From PVC group bacterium (ex Bugula neritina AB1) (GTDB lineage: Bacteria; GCA-001730085): 7,127 nt of DNA. Each line of letters starts with the position of its first letter. Position 1 is the stretch's first letter. Shown here piece by piece: positions 1-6,549 of the stretch. The DNA lies in the NCBI GenBank assembly GCA_001730085.1, contig MDLB01000031.1:1-7127 (forward strand), given 5' to 3'. The translations under genes were made by a program, and so were the position numbers. The notes under the pieces are model-generated. The model was given only the letters and a program-made list of their open reading frames with translations, was not told the origin of the DNA and did not search any database.

Positions 1-513
1 CTCAATCTCCGTCTGAATAGAAACGAACCAATCACCTGCATAATAAGTCACAGTGGCATTTTTGGGAGTACCTATTACTTCTTGGCTCTTGAAAAAATGC
101 ACCCAGCCTATTTTAGGAAGAAATACTTGTTTGTTTTTTATTTTGACACCTACAGGGTATCTAAATCCTGAGTCTGATTTTTTATGTTTGAATCTAGGGA
201 ATCCCCGTCCTTTGACTTTTTTCGTCAAACAATCCCAAATAGCTCTATCTAACATTTTCAACGTTTGATTAAGTGGTTGCGACGAAACCTCTTTTAAGAA
301 ATCATATTCTTCGCTTTTCTTCCAAAAATTATTTTTCCACCAGTCAAGTTCGTACCAGCTCAAAAGCTTTTGCTTGTTCTCCAGTCTTTCCTTTTGAATA
401 GCAAGAGCTTTGTTCCAAACAAAACGATTACAACCAAGATTTTTCTTCAAAGTAATTTCTTGTTCTTTACTTTTTAATTTTAATTTAAATTTAAAACTCT
501 TAACTTTTTTCAT
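1..513 (-). CDS. tnpB: TnpB (OrfB) RNA-guided nuclease of an IS200/IS605 element, N-terminal 171 residues, partial
   Basis: The frame is open from ATG at 513-511 (minus strand) to the left edge, 171 codons with no stop. It encodes the same protein as the copy at 6550, differing at two residues: Leu26 instead of Ile26 and Lys86 instead of Gln86, with silent changes in codons 19 and 34. The visible part is the N-terminal wedge/REC-like half: a basic start rich in Lys and Phe, NRFVWNKAL near residues 29-37, a Trp-rich stretch around 53-63, the GRGFPRFK segment near 100, and the beta-rich region before the RuvC domain. The first catalytic Asp, seen at residue 186 in the other copy, lies outside the window here, so whether this copy is intact cannot be judged. 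TnpB proteins use an omegaRNA from the element's right end to cut DNA and favour element retention. I see no Shine-Dalgarno sequence before the ATG. Confidence 0.85.
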   Translation of the reverse strand, partial: MKKVKSFKFKLKLKSKEQEITLKKNLGCNRFVWNKALAIQKERLENKQKLLSWYELDWWKNNFWKKSEEYDFLKEVSSQPLNQTLKMLDRAIWDCLTKKVKGRGFPRFKHKKSDSGFRYPVGVKIKNKQVFLPKIGWVHFFKSQEVIGTPKNATVTYYAGDWFVSIQTEIE

Positions 514-607
514 TCACACACTTTAACATAGGCTCTATGGAAAATTAAAAAATATATTAAAAACCAAAGCTCTCCACATTTTTAATATCTGTGAAAAAGA
601 CTCTCAT

Positions 608-627
608 CCTCCACCTAAAGGAAGAGG
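608..627 (-). other. Subterminal hairpin at the upstream end of the left IS copy
   Basis: Read on the - strand this is CCTCTTCC, loop TTTA, GGTGGAGG: an 8-position stem with one G-T wobble and one T-T mismatch. It sits about 24 bases inside the element boundary at 651, where IS200/IS605 elements keep the hairpin recognised by the TnpA transposase. It is the exact counterpart of 6436-6455. Its shape, a GAGAAG lead, C-rich arm, TTTA loop and GGAGGATG tail, also resembles the 3' end of many TnpB omegaRNAs from memory of the family. Confidence 0.6.
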
Positions 628-651
628 TCTTCTCGGCTTGAAATGATAAAA

Positions 652-964
652 CTATTTTTAAATAAATAAATTAAAAAAATAAAATATAATACTATTAATT
701 CTAATTTAATTAGATTTAATAATTAAAAATATGTCTCTATTTTTATTTTCTTTTATTTTTATAAACATCGCTTATTCCAAACCCATTTTTATTTTTATTA
801 TTTTTTTATTTTCAGAAAGTTCAGCTCAAACCATACTGAGATGATGGGCTAACTTCTTTCATACATTTTCTTGTAAAGATTCTTACACCCGCTCATTTGC
901 TGACCTTTTAAAGAAATTTAAAAAATTATCAAAGCTCTCATAAGCTCTTAAGGTAAAACATCTC
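652..964. other. AT-rich intergenic stretch, no gene seen
   Basis: Between the IS boundary and the mraZ promoter there are about 313 bases without a convincing coding frame on either strand. The part from 652 to about 810 is nearly pure A/T with long A and T runs. The part from about 811 to 960 is more mixed but shows only short chance-level inverted repeats such as CTCA/TGAG around 827-842. No tRNA, terminator or recognisable gene remnant was found. It may be the degraded former upstream neighbourhood of the operon. Confidence 0.6.
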
Positions 965-993
965 TTGCATAAATGACCCTTATATTTTATAAT
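965..993 (+). promoter_or_regulatory. Predicted sigma70-type promoter of the mraZ operon
   Basis: A -35-like TTGCAT (965-970) is followed by a 17-base spacer and a perfect -10 TATAAT (988-993). This predicts transcription start near 1000, about 32 bases before the mraZ ATG and just upstream of the MraZ boxes. Chance -10 matches are common in such AT-rich DNA, but the ideal spacing and the position directly before an operator make this a good call. The consensus is of the ordinary housekeeping type and unlike that of Bacteroidetes. Confidence 0.7.
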
Positions 994-1005
994 TTTACAT
1001 AAATG

Positions 1006-1030
1006 TGGAGCAAAGTGGGGAAAAGTGGTA
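1006..1030 (+). promoter_or_regulatory. MraZ operator: three direct TGG boxes at 10-bp spacing
   Basis: TGGAG (1006-1010), TGGGG (1016-1020) and TGGTA (1026-1030) occur in direct repeat, each separated by exactly five bases. The second and third are preceded by AAAG, giving AAAGTGG twice. MraZ of E. coli is known to bind TGGG-type direct repeats with five-base spacers upstream of its own gene, and the Mycoplasma boxes read AAAGTG. The array starts a few bases after the predicted transcription start and ends one base before the mraZ ATG, so bound MraZ should block transcription. The only SD-like sequence for mraZ, the G run at 1017-1020, lies inside the middle box. No fourth box is seen at the next 10-bp step on either side. 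Confidence 0.85.
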
Positions 1031-1031
1031 G

Positions 1032-1484
1032 ATGTTTTTTGGAGAATACGAACACTCTTTGGATAGTAAGAATAGGCTTACGCTTCCATCGTGTTTTCGT
1101 GAACACTTCGAAGACAAACAACCTATCAAATTCTTTATGACGCGTGGATTTGATCAATGCCTCGCGCTTTATCCCAGTGATTCATGGAAAAGTGAACTAG
1201 AAAAACTAAAACACAACTCTTATTTTGAAAGTGATGTTCGAAAGTTTCACCGTTTGTTGTACTCAAAAACATCGCCTGTGACCTGTGACCGCCAAGGTCG
1301 AATTTTGATCACAGATAAATTTAAGAAAGAAGCTAAAATCACAAAAGATGTAACACTTGTGGGGTTAGATAACAAAATAGAAATTTGGGACCCCACTTTG
1401 TGGGAAAAGTTCAATGAAATGCATCATGATTCATTTGAAAAAATAGCTGAGTCTTTGGGAGTTACAAATGAAAATTTAAAATAA
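1032..1484 (+). CDS. mraZ: MraZ, transcriptional regulator of the division/cell-wall cluster
   Basis: This 150-residue protein has the usual MraZ length and two-half architecture, two tandem AbrB-like swapped-hairpin domains that assemble into a ring. Each half shows the hallmark DxxxR signature: Asp11-Arg15 in SLDSKNRLTLP and Asp86-Arg90 in CDRQGRILI. The start FFGEYEHSLDSKNR and the segment FDQCLALYP (residues 40-48) are typical of the family. MraZ binds TGG-type direct repeats upstream of its own gene and represses the operon; three such boxes lie immediately before this gene. The ATG at 1032 is supported by the family N-terminus, although there is no clean Shine-Dalgarno sequence, only GGGG 11 bases upstream within the operator. 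It is the first gene of the cluster, in its usual place before rsmH, but is separated from it by an unusually long 164-bp spacer. Confidence 0.95.
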   Translation: MFFGEYEHSLDSKNRLTLPSCFREHFEDKQPIKFFMTRGFDQCLALYPSDSWKSELEKLKHNSYFESDVRKFHRLLYSKTSPVTCDRQGRILITDKFKKEAKITKDVTLVGLDNKIEIWDPTLWEKFNEMHHDSFEKIAESLGVTNENLK

Positions 1485-1485
1485 C

Positions 1486-1500
1486 CTTTCTATAAGAAAG
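1486..1500 (+). other. Short hairpin after mraZ, weak attenuator or terminator candidate
   Basis: CTTTCT and AGAAAG form a 6-bp stem with a 3-base loop two bases after the mraZ stop codon. A T-rich run follows only from about 1514, about 13 bases beyond the stem. The stem is short and AT-rich, so it is at best a weak terminator. The rest of the spacer to 1648 is A/T-rich, and I found no well-spaced promoter in it. Confidence 0.25.
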
Positions 1501-1648
1501 ATCAATATAGCTATTTTTTATTTTAAAATTTTCTACATAATCTCAAATATGTTTTAACTCAAATAATTTTAAAAAAAGAAGAATACATAAAGAAATATCT
1601 AAAATTATATAAAAATTTATAACTATTCTCAGATGAGGTTTTATAAAA

Positions 1649-2527
1649 ATGTCCAAACACATACCTGTTTTGCTCAATGAAGTTATTGAAGCATTAAATA
1701 TACAGCCAGGCGGCTCCTTTGTTGATGGAACATTAGGCTGTGCAGGTCATTCTAAAGCTATTTTAGAAAAAGCTGGACCCGAAGGGTGCCTAATTGGCAT
1801 AGATCGAGATAAAGAGATTTTGGAATTCGCCAAAGAGTCTTTACAGGAACAAGAAGGTTCTTCTGTCTGTGTTTGGGGCAATTATAAAGACATGAAAAAA
1901 ATTTTAGAGAACGAAAAAACTAACCAGGTCGACGGTATACTTCTTGACTTAGGTGTTTCATCCTTTCAAATAGATACTAGAGAAAGAGGGTTTAGTTTTA
2001 TGCAGGATGCTGAACTCGATATGCGCATGAATCCTAACGAAGGAGAATCTGTTCAAGATCTTCTTCATCGGATCTCCGAAAAAGAGCTTGCGGATATTCT
2101 ATATGAGTACGCAGATGAACGAAGATCTCGAAGAATAGCTAAGTTGATTGTAGAAAAACGAAAGAAAAAAGCTATCACTCGAACATCTGAACTAGCAGAA
2201 TTAGCCATAAAAGCCTACGGAAGAAGAGGAAAATCTCATCCTGCAACAAGAACTTTTCAAGCCTTACGTATTGCTGTCAATAACGAATTAGAAAATCTTC
2301 ATACCTTTTTTCAAAACAGCTTAAGTTGTTTAAAGCCCAAAGGACGTTTATGTATCATTTCATACCACTCCTTGGAGGATAGAGCCGTAAAACTTCAATT
2401 TCGTGAATGGGCAAAAGAAAAATCATGTGAATTAATAACAAAAAAACCAATCGTTCCAAATATATCAGAAGTGAAAGTTAATAATCGATCCCGCAGTGCA
2501 AAAATGCGCATCTGCGAGAAATTATAA
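1649..2527 (+). CDS. rsmH: RsmH (MraW), 16S rRNA cytosine-1402 N4-methyltransferase
   Basis: This cytoplasmic enzyme uses S-adenosylmethionine to methylate the N4 position of C1402 in 16S rRNA, in the decoding centre. At 292 residues it is close to the family norm of about 300-315. Family motifs run through its length: HIPVLLNEV at residues 4-12, the SAM loop VDGTLGCAGHS at 25-35, the acidic IDRD at 51-54, DGILLDLGVSS near 95-105, ERGFSF and DAELDMRMN before 130, FQALRIAVNNEL near 205, SYHSLEDRAVK near 240, and the C-terminal RSRSAKMR. One deviation is Ala32 in place of the usual second Gly of the GGHS segment. The ATG at 1649 has GAGG at 1635-1638, 10 bases upstream, and matches the family N-terminus. 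It is followed by ftsL after only 17 bases, so co-translation with ftsL and ftsI is likely. Confidence 0.97.
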   Translation: MSKHIPVLLNEVIEALNIQPGGSFVDGTLGCAGHSKAILEKAGPEGCLIGIDRDKEILEFAKESLQEQEGSSVCVWGNYKDMKKILENEKTNQVDGILLDLGVSSFQIDTRERGFSFMQDAELDMRMNPNEGESVQDLLHRISEKELADILYEYADERRSRRIAKLIVEKRKKKAITRTSELAELAIKAYGRRGKSHPATRTFQALRIAVNNELENLHTFFQNSLSCLKPKGRLCIISYHSLEDRAVKLQFREWAKEKSCELITKKPIVPNISEVKVNNRSRSAKMRICEKL

Positions 2528-2544
2528 TAGGAGTTTTTTAAAAG

Positions 2545-2934
2545 ATGCATAGATTTTTTATAACCATTATCTTAAGTATAATCGCCATTTTTTGCTCTCT
2601 TACTCAGCATGCTCAATGGGTCCAAATGAGGCGAGACCTTCTCCTTAAACAAAAAACCTTAAAAAAAATGGATCAAAAAATCATATCTTTAGAAATAAAA
2701 AAAGCTTCTTTAACCTCTTTGGAACACATTGAATATATTGCTAGAAACGAGTTAGGACTTATTCAAGGTGAAAAAATACAAAACTTTGTTATCTCAGAAA
2801 AGACTAATCATCATATGTCTAAACATAAGGCTTTCAATCTAAAAGAAGACTATTTTTCCTCCGCTAAAAATTACCCTCCTTTAATGATTTTTGCCGCAGC
2901 TTCTTCTAAATTAAATAAGAAACGTAGAGCTTAG
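2545..2934 (+). CDS. ftsL: FtsL-like bitopic cell-division protein
   Basis: This is a small 129-residue membrane protein with the FtsL/DivIC layout. It has a very short cytoplasmic tip, one transmembrane helix at about residues 4-19, then a Lys/Leu/Ile-rich helix at about 28-60 that should form a coiled coil, and the conserved-type segment YIARNELGLIQ near 63-73. FtsL joins FtsB and FtsQ in the divisome and activates FtsWI septal synthesis. Sequence conservation in this family is low, so the call rests on topology and on position: between rsmH and ftsI is the classical ftsL site. AGGAG at 2529-2533, 11 bases before the ATG, supports the start. The roughly 45 residues after the conserved segment are an unusual tail, with a short hydrophobic patch PPLMIFAAA and a basic end KKRRA. 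An FtsB-like assignment is a less likely alternative. Confidence 0.82.
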   Translation: MHRFFITIILSIIAIFCSLTQHAQWVQMRRDLLLKQKTLKKMDQKIISLEIKKASLTSLEHIEYIARNELGLIQGEKIQNFVISEKTNHHMSKHKAFNLKEDYFSSAKNYPPLMIFAAASSKLNKKRRA

Positions 2935-2945
2935 AACTTATCTCT

Positions 2946-2952
2946 AAGGGAG
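2946..2952 (+). promoter_or_regulatory. Ribosome binding site that fixes the TTG start of ftsI
   Basis: AAGGGAG is a purine-rich Shine-Dalgarno sequence 8 bases before TTG at 2961. It is one of the better ribosome binding sites in the window, alongside AGGAG before ftsL, and decides in favour of the non-ATG start, because no ATG or GTG lies at a useful distance and the translated N-terminus after TTG gives the expected membrane anchor. Confidence 0.75.
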
Positions 2953-2960
2953 AAACTTTA

Positions 2961-4670
2961 TTGAAAAATATTTGTTTATCTCGTTCCAAATATCTCGTTT
3001 TGTTTATTCTGACCCTTTTCCTTATTCTTTTAGGACGGATCTTTTATTTACAAATATTGAGCGACAAGATCAAGCATTATGCCGAATCACAATATAAAAG
3101 TTTTCGACATCTAAAACCTCTTCGAGGACATATCTTTGATCGTAATGGCTCCCCACTTGCCATGAGTCATTATCTATATACGCTTAAAGCGGTACCTTCT
3201 CAAGTCAAAAACAAACTAAAAGTCGCTCAAATCTTATCACCTCTTTTAGATATTCCTCAAAGCACTTTGGAAAAAAAGCTTTCTCTGCCTAGGAAAGCTG
3301 TTTATATTAAACGTAGATTAAAAAATACGGTCTATAAAGCTGTTATGGAAAAAAATATCAGAGGCCTGTATTTTGACAAAGAACAAACACGCGAATATCC
3401 ACGTAAAAGCATGGCAGCACATTTAATAGGCTTCGTTGATGTCGATATCAGAGGGTTAGAAGGATTAGAGTTCCTATATGAAAATGAACTTCGAGGAACC
3501 CCCGGTTTCCAATTTTTCACAAAAGACGGAAAGTCCCGTGAGCTTTTCACTTTTTATAAAAAGAAACATGTCGCTAAAGATGGTTATAATATCATTTTGA
3601 ATTTGGATGAAAAAATCCAATACATTGTTGAAAAAGAAATGAAAAATGTTTTTGAAAAATACAAACCCAAAGGTATAAGTGTAATCGTTATGGAGCCTAG
3701 TACCGGAGCTATTTTGGCTATGGCGAATAAGCCCCATTTTGATTTGAACAACATTTCTAAAACCACCGCTGCCGAAAGAAGGAATCGTGCCATAACAGAT
3801 ACTTTTGAACCGGGATCTACTTTTAAAATAGTCACTTTTTCTGCAGCTTTAAACGAAAAAACCTTCAAAAGTACTGATATCTTATTTTGCGAAAATGGTC
3901 GATACAAAGTCCCGGGTAGATCAAAACCTTTGCACGATCACCACTCTTATGGAAAACTTACAGTTCGACAAGCTTTACAAAAATCAAGTAATATAGGAAC
4001 CTGTAAAATCGCTCAAAAAATAGGTCCCAAAAAACTTTATAAATACATTAAAGCTTTTGGTTTCGGTCAAAAAACAGGGATCGATTTACCAGGTGAAGTC
4101 TCAGGCCTCTTAGCTCATATCAATAAATGGAGCAAAGCATCTATCTCCTCTATCCCTATGGGACAAGAAATCGGTGTGAACGCTTTACAGATGGTTTCAG
4201 CAATGTCTGCGATCGCTAACAAAGGTGATTTAATGATGCCTCAAGTTGTACAAGAGCTACGTAAAAAAGATGGCTCCCTCATTAAATTTTATGAGCCTCA
4301 AAAAGTCCGTAATATTATTCGTCCAGAAGTAGCTCTTAAAGTAACCTCTCTTTTAGAGTCTGTCGTCTCTCCTCAAGGAACAGCCAGCAAAGCTTCCATC
4401 AAAGGGCAACGTGTTGCAGGAAAAACAGGGACAGCTCAAAAGTTTGACACCTCAGAAAAAAGATATCATAAACGAAAATATGTAGCATCATTCATTGGAT
4501 TTTTTCCTGTCGAAAAGCCTCAATACTGCATAGGCGTTTTTGTTGATGAACCTCCCTATATTTACCGCTATGGAAGCGTTGTGGCTGCCCCATGTTTTAA
4601 ACGTATAGGAGAAGCTATAAAGAATTACACATTACCAAAAAACACTGACCAATCTAATAAAGTTGTTTAA
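2961..4670 (+). CDS. ftsI: FtsI/PBP3-type peptidoglycan D,D-transpeptidase, TTG start
   Basis: This 569-residue class B penicillin-binding protein is anchored in the inner membrane and cross-links septal peptidoglycan. In order it shows a basic cytoplasmic tip, a transmembrane helix at about residues 11-30, the dimerisation domain starting with RGHIFDRNGSPLA (55-67), and the transpeptidase domain from about 205. All three active-site motifs are intact: Ser286-Thr-Phe-Lys289 (nucleophile Ser286), Ser342-Ser-Asn344 and Lys488-Thr-Gly490. No PASTA repeats follow, as in Gram-negative FtsI. The start is TTG at 2961: AAGGGAG at 2946-2952 lies 8 bases upstream, and the next in-frame Met is too far inside. 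It lies 26 bases after ftsL, so the two are surely co-transcribed. Gene position makes it the divisome FtsI; sequence alone would also allow an elongation-specific PBP2, but the ftsL-ftsI-murE order argues against that. Confidence 0.95.
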   Translation: MKNICLSRSKYLVLFILTLFLILLGRIFYLQILSDKIKHYAESQYKSFRHLKPLRGHIFDRNGSPLAMSHYLYTLKAVPSQVKNKLKVAQILSPLLDIPQSTLEKKLSLPRKAVYIKRRLKNTVYKAVMEKNIRGLYFDKEQTREYPRKSMAAHLIGFVDVDIRGLEGLEFLYENELRGTPGFQFFTKDGKSRELFTFYKKKHVAKDGYNIILNLDEKIQYIVEKEMKNVFEKYKPKGISVIVMEPSTGAILAMANKPHFDLNNISKTTAAERRNRAITDTFEPGSTFKIVTFSAALNEKTFKSTDILFCENGRYKVPGRSKPLHDHHSYGKLTVRQALQKSSNIGTCKIAQKIGPKKLYKYIKAFGFGQKTGIDLPGEVSGLLAHINKWSKASISSIPMGQEIGVNALQMVSAMSAIANKGDLMMPQVVQELRKKDGSLIKFYEPQKVRNIIRPEVALKVTSLLESVVSPQGTASKASIKGQRVAGKTGTAQKFDTSEKRYHKRKYVASFIGFFPVEKPQYCIGVFVDEPPYIYRYGSVVAAPCFKRIGEAIKNYTLPKNTDQSNKVV

Positions 4671-4684
4671 AATAAAGTGAAACT

Positions 4685-4713
4685 TTTACACCTCACTTCA
4701 TTGGATTCATAAT
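4685..4713 (+). promoter_or_regulatory. Possible internal promoter for murE
   Basis: In the 165-bp ftsI-murE spacer, TTTACA (4685-4690) and CATAAT (4708-4713) each match the sigma70 consensus at five of six positions with an ideal 17-base spacer. Transcription would begin near 4720, leaving a leader of more than 100 bases. AT-rich DNA produces such matches by chance, so this is only a candidate, but it would explain why murE is set apart from the compact rsmH-ftsL-ftsI block. A 6-bp stem (4675-4680 with 4693-4698) overlaps it and lacks a T run, so it is not a terminator. Confidence 0.4.
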
Positions 4714-4835
4714 AAAATATTTACAAATGAGACCATTAATAAAAACAAAGAAACCTTTTGAGAGACTTGCTAAAAACCTCTAAAAATGCTCCAAATACCT
4801 AACAATATAAAAAGGAAATAGCAAAAAATTTATTC

Positions 4836-6242
4836 ATGAATAATATTATTAAAGATTTAAAAAAATTAAATATTAAATACAAAAATATTTGTATTGATTC
4901 TAGAAAGGTTAAAGCAGGGGATATTTTTGTCGCTTTACCGGGAAAACAATCGGATGGCATCTTATATGTGGATCAAGCGATCCAAAATGGTGCATCAATA
5001 ATCATTTCTCATGCTTTCACCCCTACTCCCTCTAACATACCTCTTTTAGTATCCAAAGATATCCACACAGATCTTCATGCCCTTTGTCGATGGATTTATA
5101 ATGACCCTTGGGAAAAAATACAAACCGTAGCTATCACAGGTACAAATGGGAAAACATCCATTTCTTACATCTTAGAATCTATAGCAAAGGCTAATAGATA
5201 CGCTACAGGCGTTATCGGCACCGTGAACTACCGCTTTCGCGATACCGTGATCGCCAAAGAACAATACACAACTCCCCCACCTCCAGATATTTATCAACTT
5301 GGGCAAATCTTTAAAAACGAAAAAGTTGACCTCTCCATAATCGAGGCTTCTTCTCAGGGACTTGATCAAGGAAGGCTTGATCATATACCTATACAAATAG
5401 CTATTTTTACAAACTTAACCCGAGAACATTTGGATTATCATCAATCGATGGAAAAATATTTGCATGCTAAAAAAAAACTTTTCGATCAGCTATCTCCTAA
5501 ATCTTTTGCGGTTATCGAAGAGAATACTCCCTATTTTCAAGAGCTTTTGCAAGATTGTTCTGCTAAAGTTTTAACTTATGGCTTTTCTGAAAAAGCGGAT
5601 ATTCAAGGCGTGCCCAAAGACAAACAATGCATGGATATTTTTTATTCTAATAAATACCTCTACACCATAGATCATCATTTTTTAGGTGACTATAATCTAA
5701 ATAACATTTTAGCAAGTTTAGCAACATCACATATCCTTGGATTTATGCCCTCCAATATACAAAAGGCTTTCCGTGAAAGAATTGTGATCCCGGGACGATT
5801 AGAACATATCGAAGTCAACAAAAGAAATGTTTTCATCGACTATGCTCATACCCCGGATGCTTTTGAAAAAACGCTAAAAACTCTACATGAAGACTGTCCC
5901 CAAGAGATGTGGACCGTTTTTGGTTGTGGCGGCAACAGAGATATCGGAAAACGAAGCCAAATGGGAAAAATAGCAGAAAATCACTCCGACCATATTATCT
6001 TAACATCGGATAACCCTCGCCACGAAAAACCTCTTGAAATCATAAAAGATATATTAAAAGGTATCGATAAAAAAGAAAGTATTCATATCATAGAAGAAAG
6101 AGAAAAAGCTATCTCAACCGCTTTAAAGTTATCTTCAGAAGGTGACTATGTATTGATCGCAGGAAGAGGACATGAAACTTCACAAGAAATCTCGGGTGTA
6201 AAGTATTTTTTAAGCGACCGCCATATTTTAAAGAATTTATAA
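4836..6242 (+). CDS. murE: MurE, UDP-MurNAc-L-Ala-D-Glu : meso-diaminopimelate ligase
   Basis: This cytoplasmic ATP-dependent Mur ligase adds meso-diaminopimelate as the third peptide residue of UDP-MurNAc-L-Ala-D-Glu. At 468 residues it is slightly shorter than the usual 480-500. It shows the N-terminal substrate motif DSRKVKAGDIF (21-31), the ATP loop TGTNGKTS (101-108), YTTP (144-147), EASSQGL (170-176), TNLTREHLDYH (192-202), the probable carbamylated Lys212 in AKKKLF, DYAHTPDA (335-342) and GCGGNRDIGKR (363-373). Diaminopimelate specificity is shown by DNPR (392-395), Arg395 being the key residue, and by AGRGHE (442-447). The ATG at 4836 is the only sensible start, but the nearest Shine-Dalgarno match, AAGGA at 4812-4816, is 19 bases away, so initiation may be weak. 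No murF or mraY follows; an IS element begins 169 bp later. Confidence 0.97.
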   Translation: MNNIIKDLKKLNIKYKNICIDSRKVKAGDIFVALPGKQSDGILYVDQAIQNGASIIISHAFTPTPSNIPLLVSKDIHTDLHALCRWIYNDPWEKIQTVAITGTNGKTSISYILESIAKANRYATGVIGTVNYRFRDTVIAKEQYTTPPPPDIYQLGQIFKNEKVDLSIIEASSQGLDQGRLDHIPIQIAIFTNLTREHLDYHQSMEKYLHAKKKLFDQLSPKSFAVIEENTPYFQELLQDCSAKVLTYGFSEKADIQGVPKDKQCMDIFYSNKYLYTIDHHFLGDYNLNNILASLATSHILGFMPSNIQKAFRERIVIPGRLEHIEVNKRNVFIDYAHTPDAFEKTLKTLHEDCPQEMWTVFGCGGNRDIGKRSQMGKIAENHSDHIILTSDNPRHEKPLEIIKDILKGIDKKESIHIIEEREKAISTALKLSSEGDYVLIAGRGHETSQEISGVKYFLSDRHILKNL

Positions 6243-6411
6243 TAAAAATATATCTTTTTTCTATTGAAGCATACATTCGGTTCTAAAACTACTGCTATTC
6301 AAAAACATGGAATATTTTTCAATAATCTCTATACAAATATTAAGGGTTTTCCCTCATCTCAGAATCAACATTTCATGGATTCTTATTAAGCTGTGGCTTT
6401 ATAATCAGATT
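6243..6411. other. Intergenic stretch after murE, no gene seen
   Basis: These 169 bases between the murE stop and the right IS copy hold no supported coding frame, no strong terminator of their own and no recognisable remnant of murF, mraY or amiA. The only structure able to end murE transcription is the hairpin inside the IS end just downstream. Confidence 0.55.
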
Positions 6412-6435
6412 TTTTATCATTTCAAGCCGAGAAGA

Positions 6436-6455
6436 CCTCTTCCTTTAGGTGGAGG
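6436..6455 (+). other. Subterminal hairpin at the upstream end of the right IS copy, terminator-like
   Basis: CCTCTTCC, loop TTTA, GGTGGAGG forms an 8-position stem with one wobble and one mismatch, 24 bases inside the element boundary. A competing longer fold pairs CCTCT (6436-6440) with AGAGG (6459-6463) and TCC with GGA (6454-6456); it ends one base before a run of five T (6465-6469), which is the form of a rho-independent terminator. It could therefore stop murE transcripts before tnpB. In the left copy the matching outer base (position 600) is changed and weakens this second fold. Confidence 0.55.
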
Positions 6456-6549
6456 ATGAGAGGCTTTTTCACAGATATTAAAAATGTGGAGAGCTTTGGG
6501 TTTTAATATATTTTTTAATTTTCCATAGAGCCTATGTTAAACTGTGTGA

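Larger units (their letters stand above)
1..651 (-). mobile_element. IS200/IS605-type (tnpB) element, 5' portion, left copy, cut by window edge
   Basis: This segment is the reverse complement of 6412-7062. I count 7 mismatches in 651 aligned bases and no indels (about 98.9% identity). The mismatches lie at left/right positions 258/6805, 412/6651, 438/6625, 457/6606, 521/6542, 563/6500 and 600/6463. Similarity stops sharply at 651/652, which marks the upstream end of the element. It contains the start of a tnpB gene on the - strand and a terminal-type hairpin at 608-627. The rest of the element, including its right end, lies left of the window. No terminal inverted repeats or target duplication are visible, as expected for this family, which moves as single-stranded DNA. 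The common bases TTTTAT at the boundary may be partly target sequence rather than element. Confidence 0.88.

Noticed and set aside
53-268. 71-codon open frame on the + strand, repeated on the - strand at 6795-7010
   Set aside because: It lies antisense within tnpB in both IS copies; its repetition only reflects the repeated element. The tnpB frame has recognisable family sequence and this one does not.
652-810. A/T-run region as a replication origin or CRISPR leader
   Set aside because: No DnaA-box cluster, iterons or repeat-spacer pattern is present; low-complexity A/T alone is not enough.
3332-3907. Three overlapping antisense frames of 72, 87 and 107 codons
   Set aside because: They lie fully inside ftsI, whose frame is certain from its active-site motifs; no ribosome binding site or family resemblance supports them.
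4675-4698. Stem AAGTGA/TCACTT after ftsI as a terminator
   Set aside because: It has only six pairs, a 12-base loop and no T run after it.
5172-5396. 74-codon antisense frame
   Set aside because: It overlaps conserved murE coding sequence and shows no features of its own.
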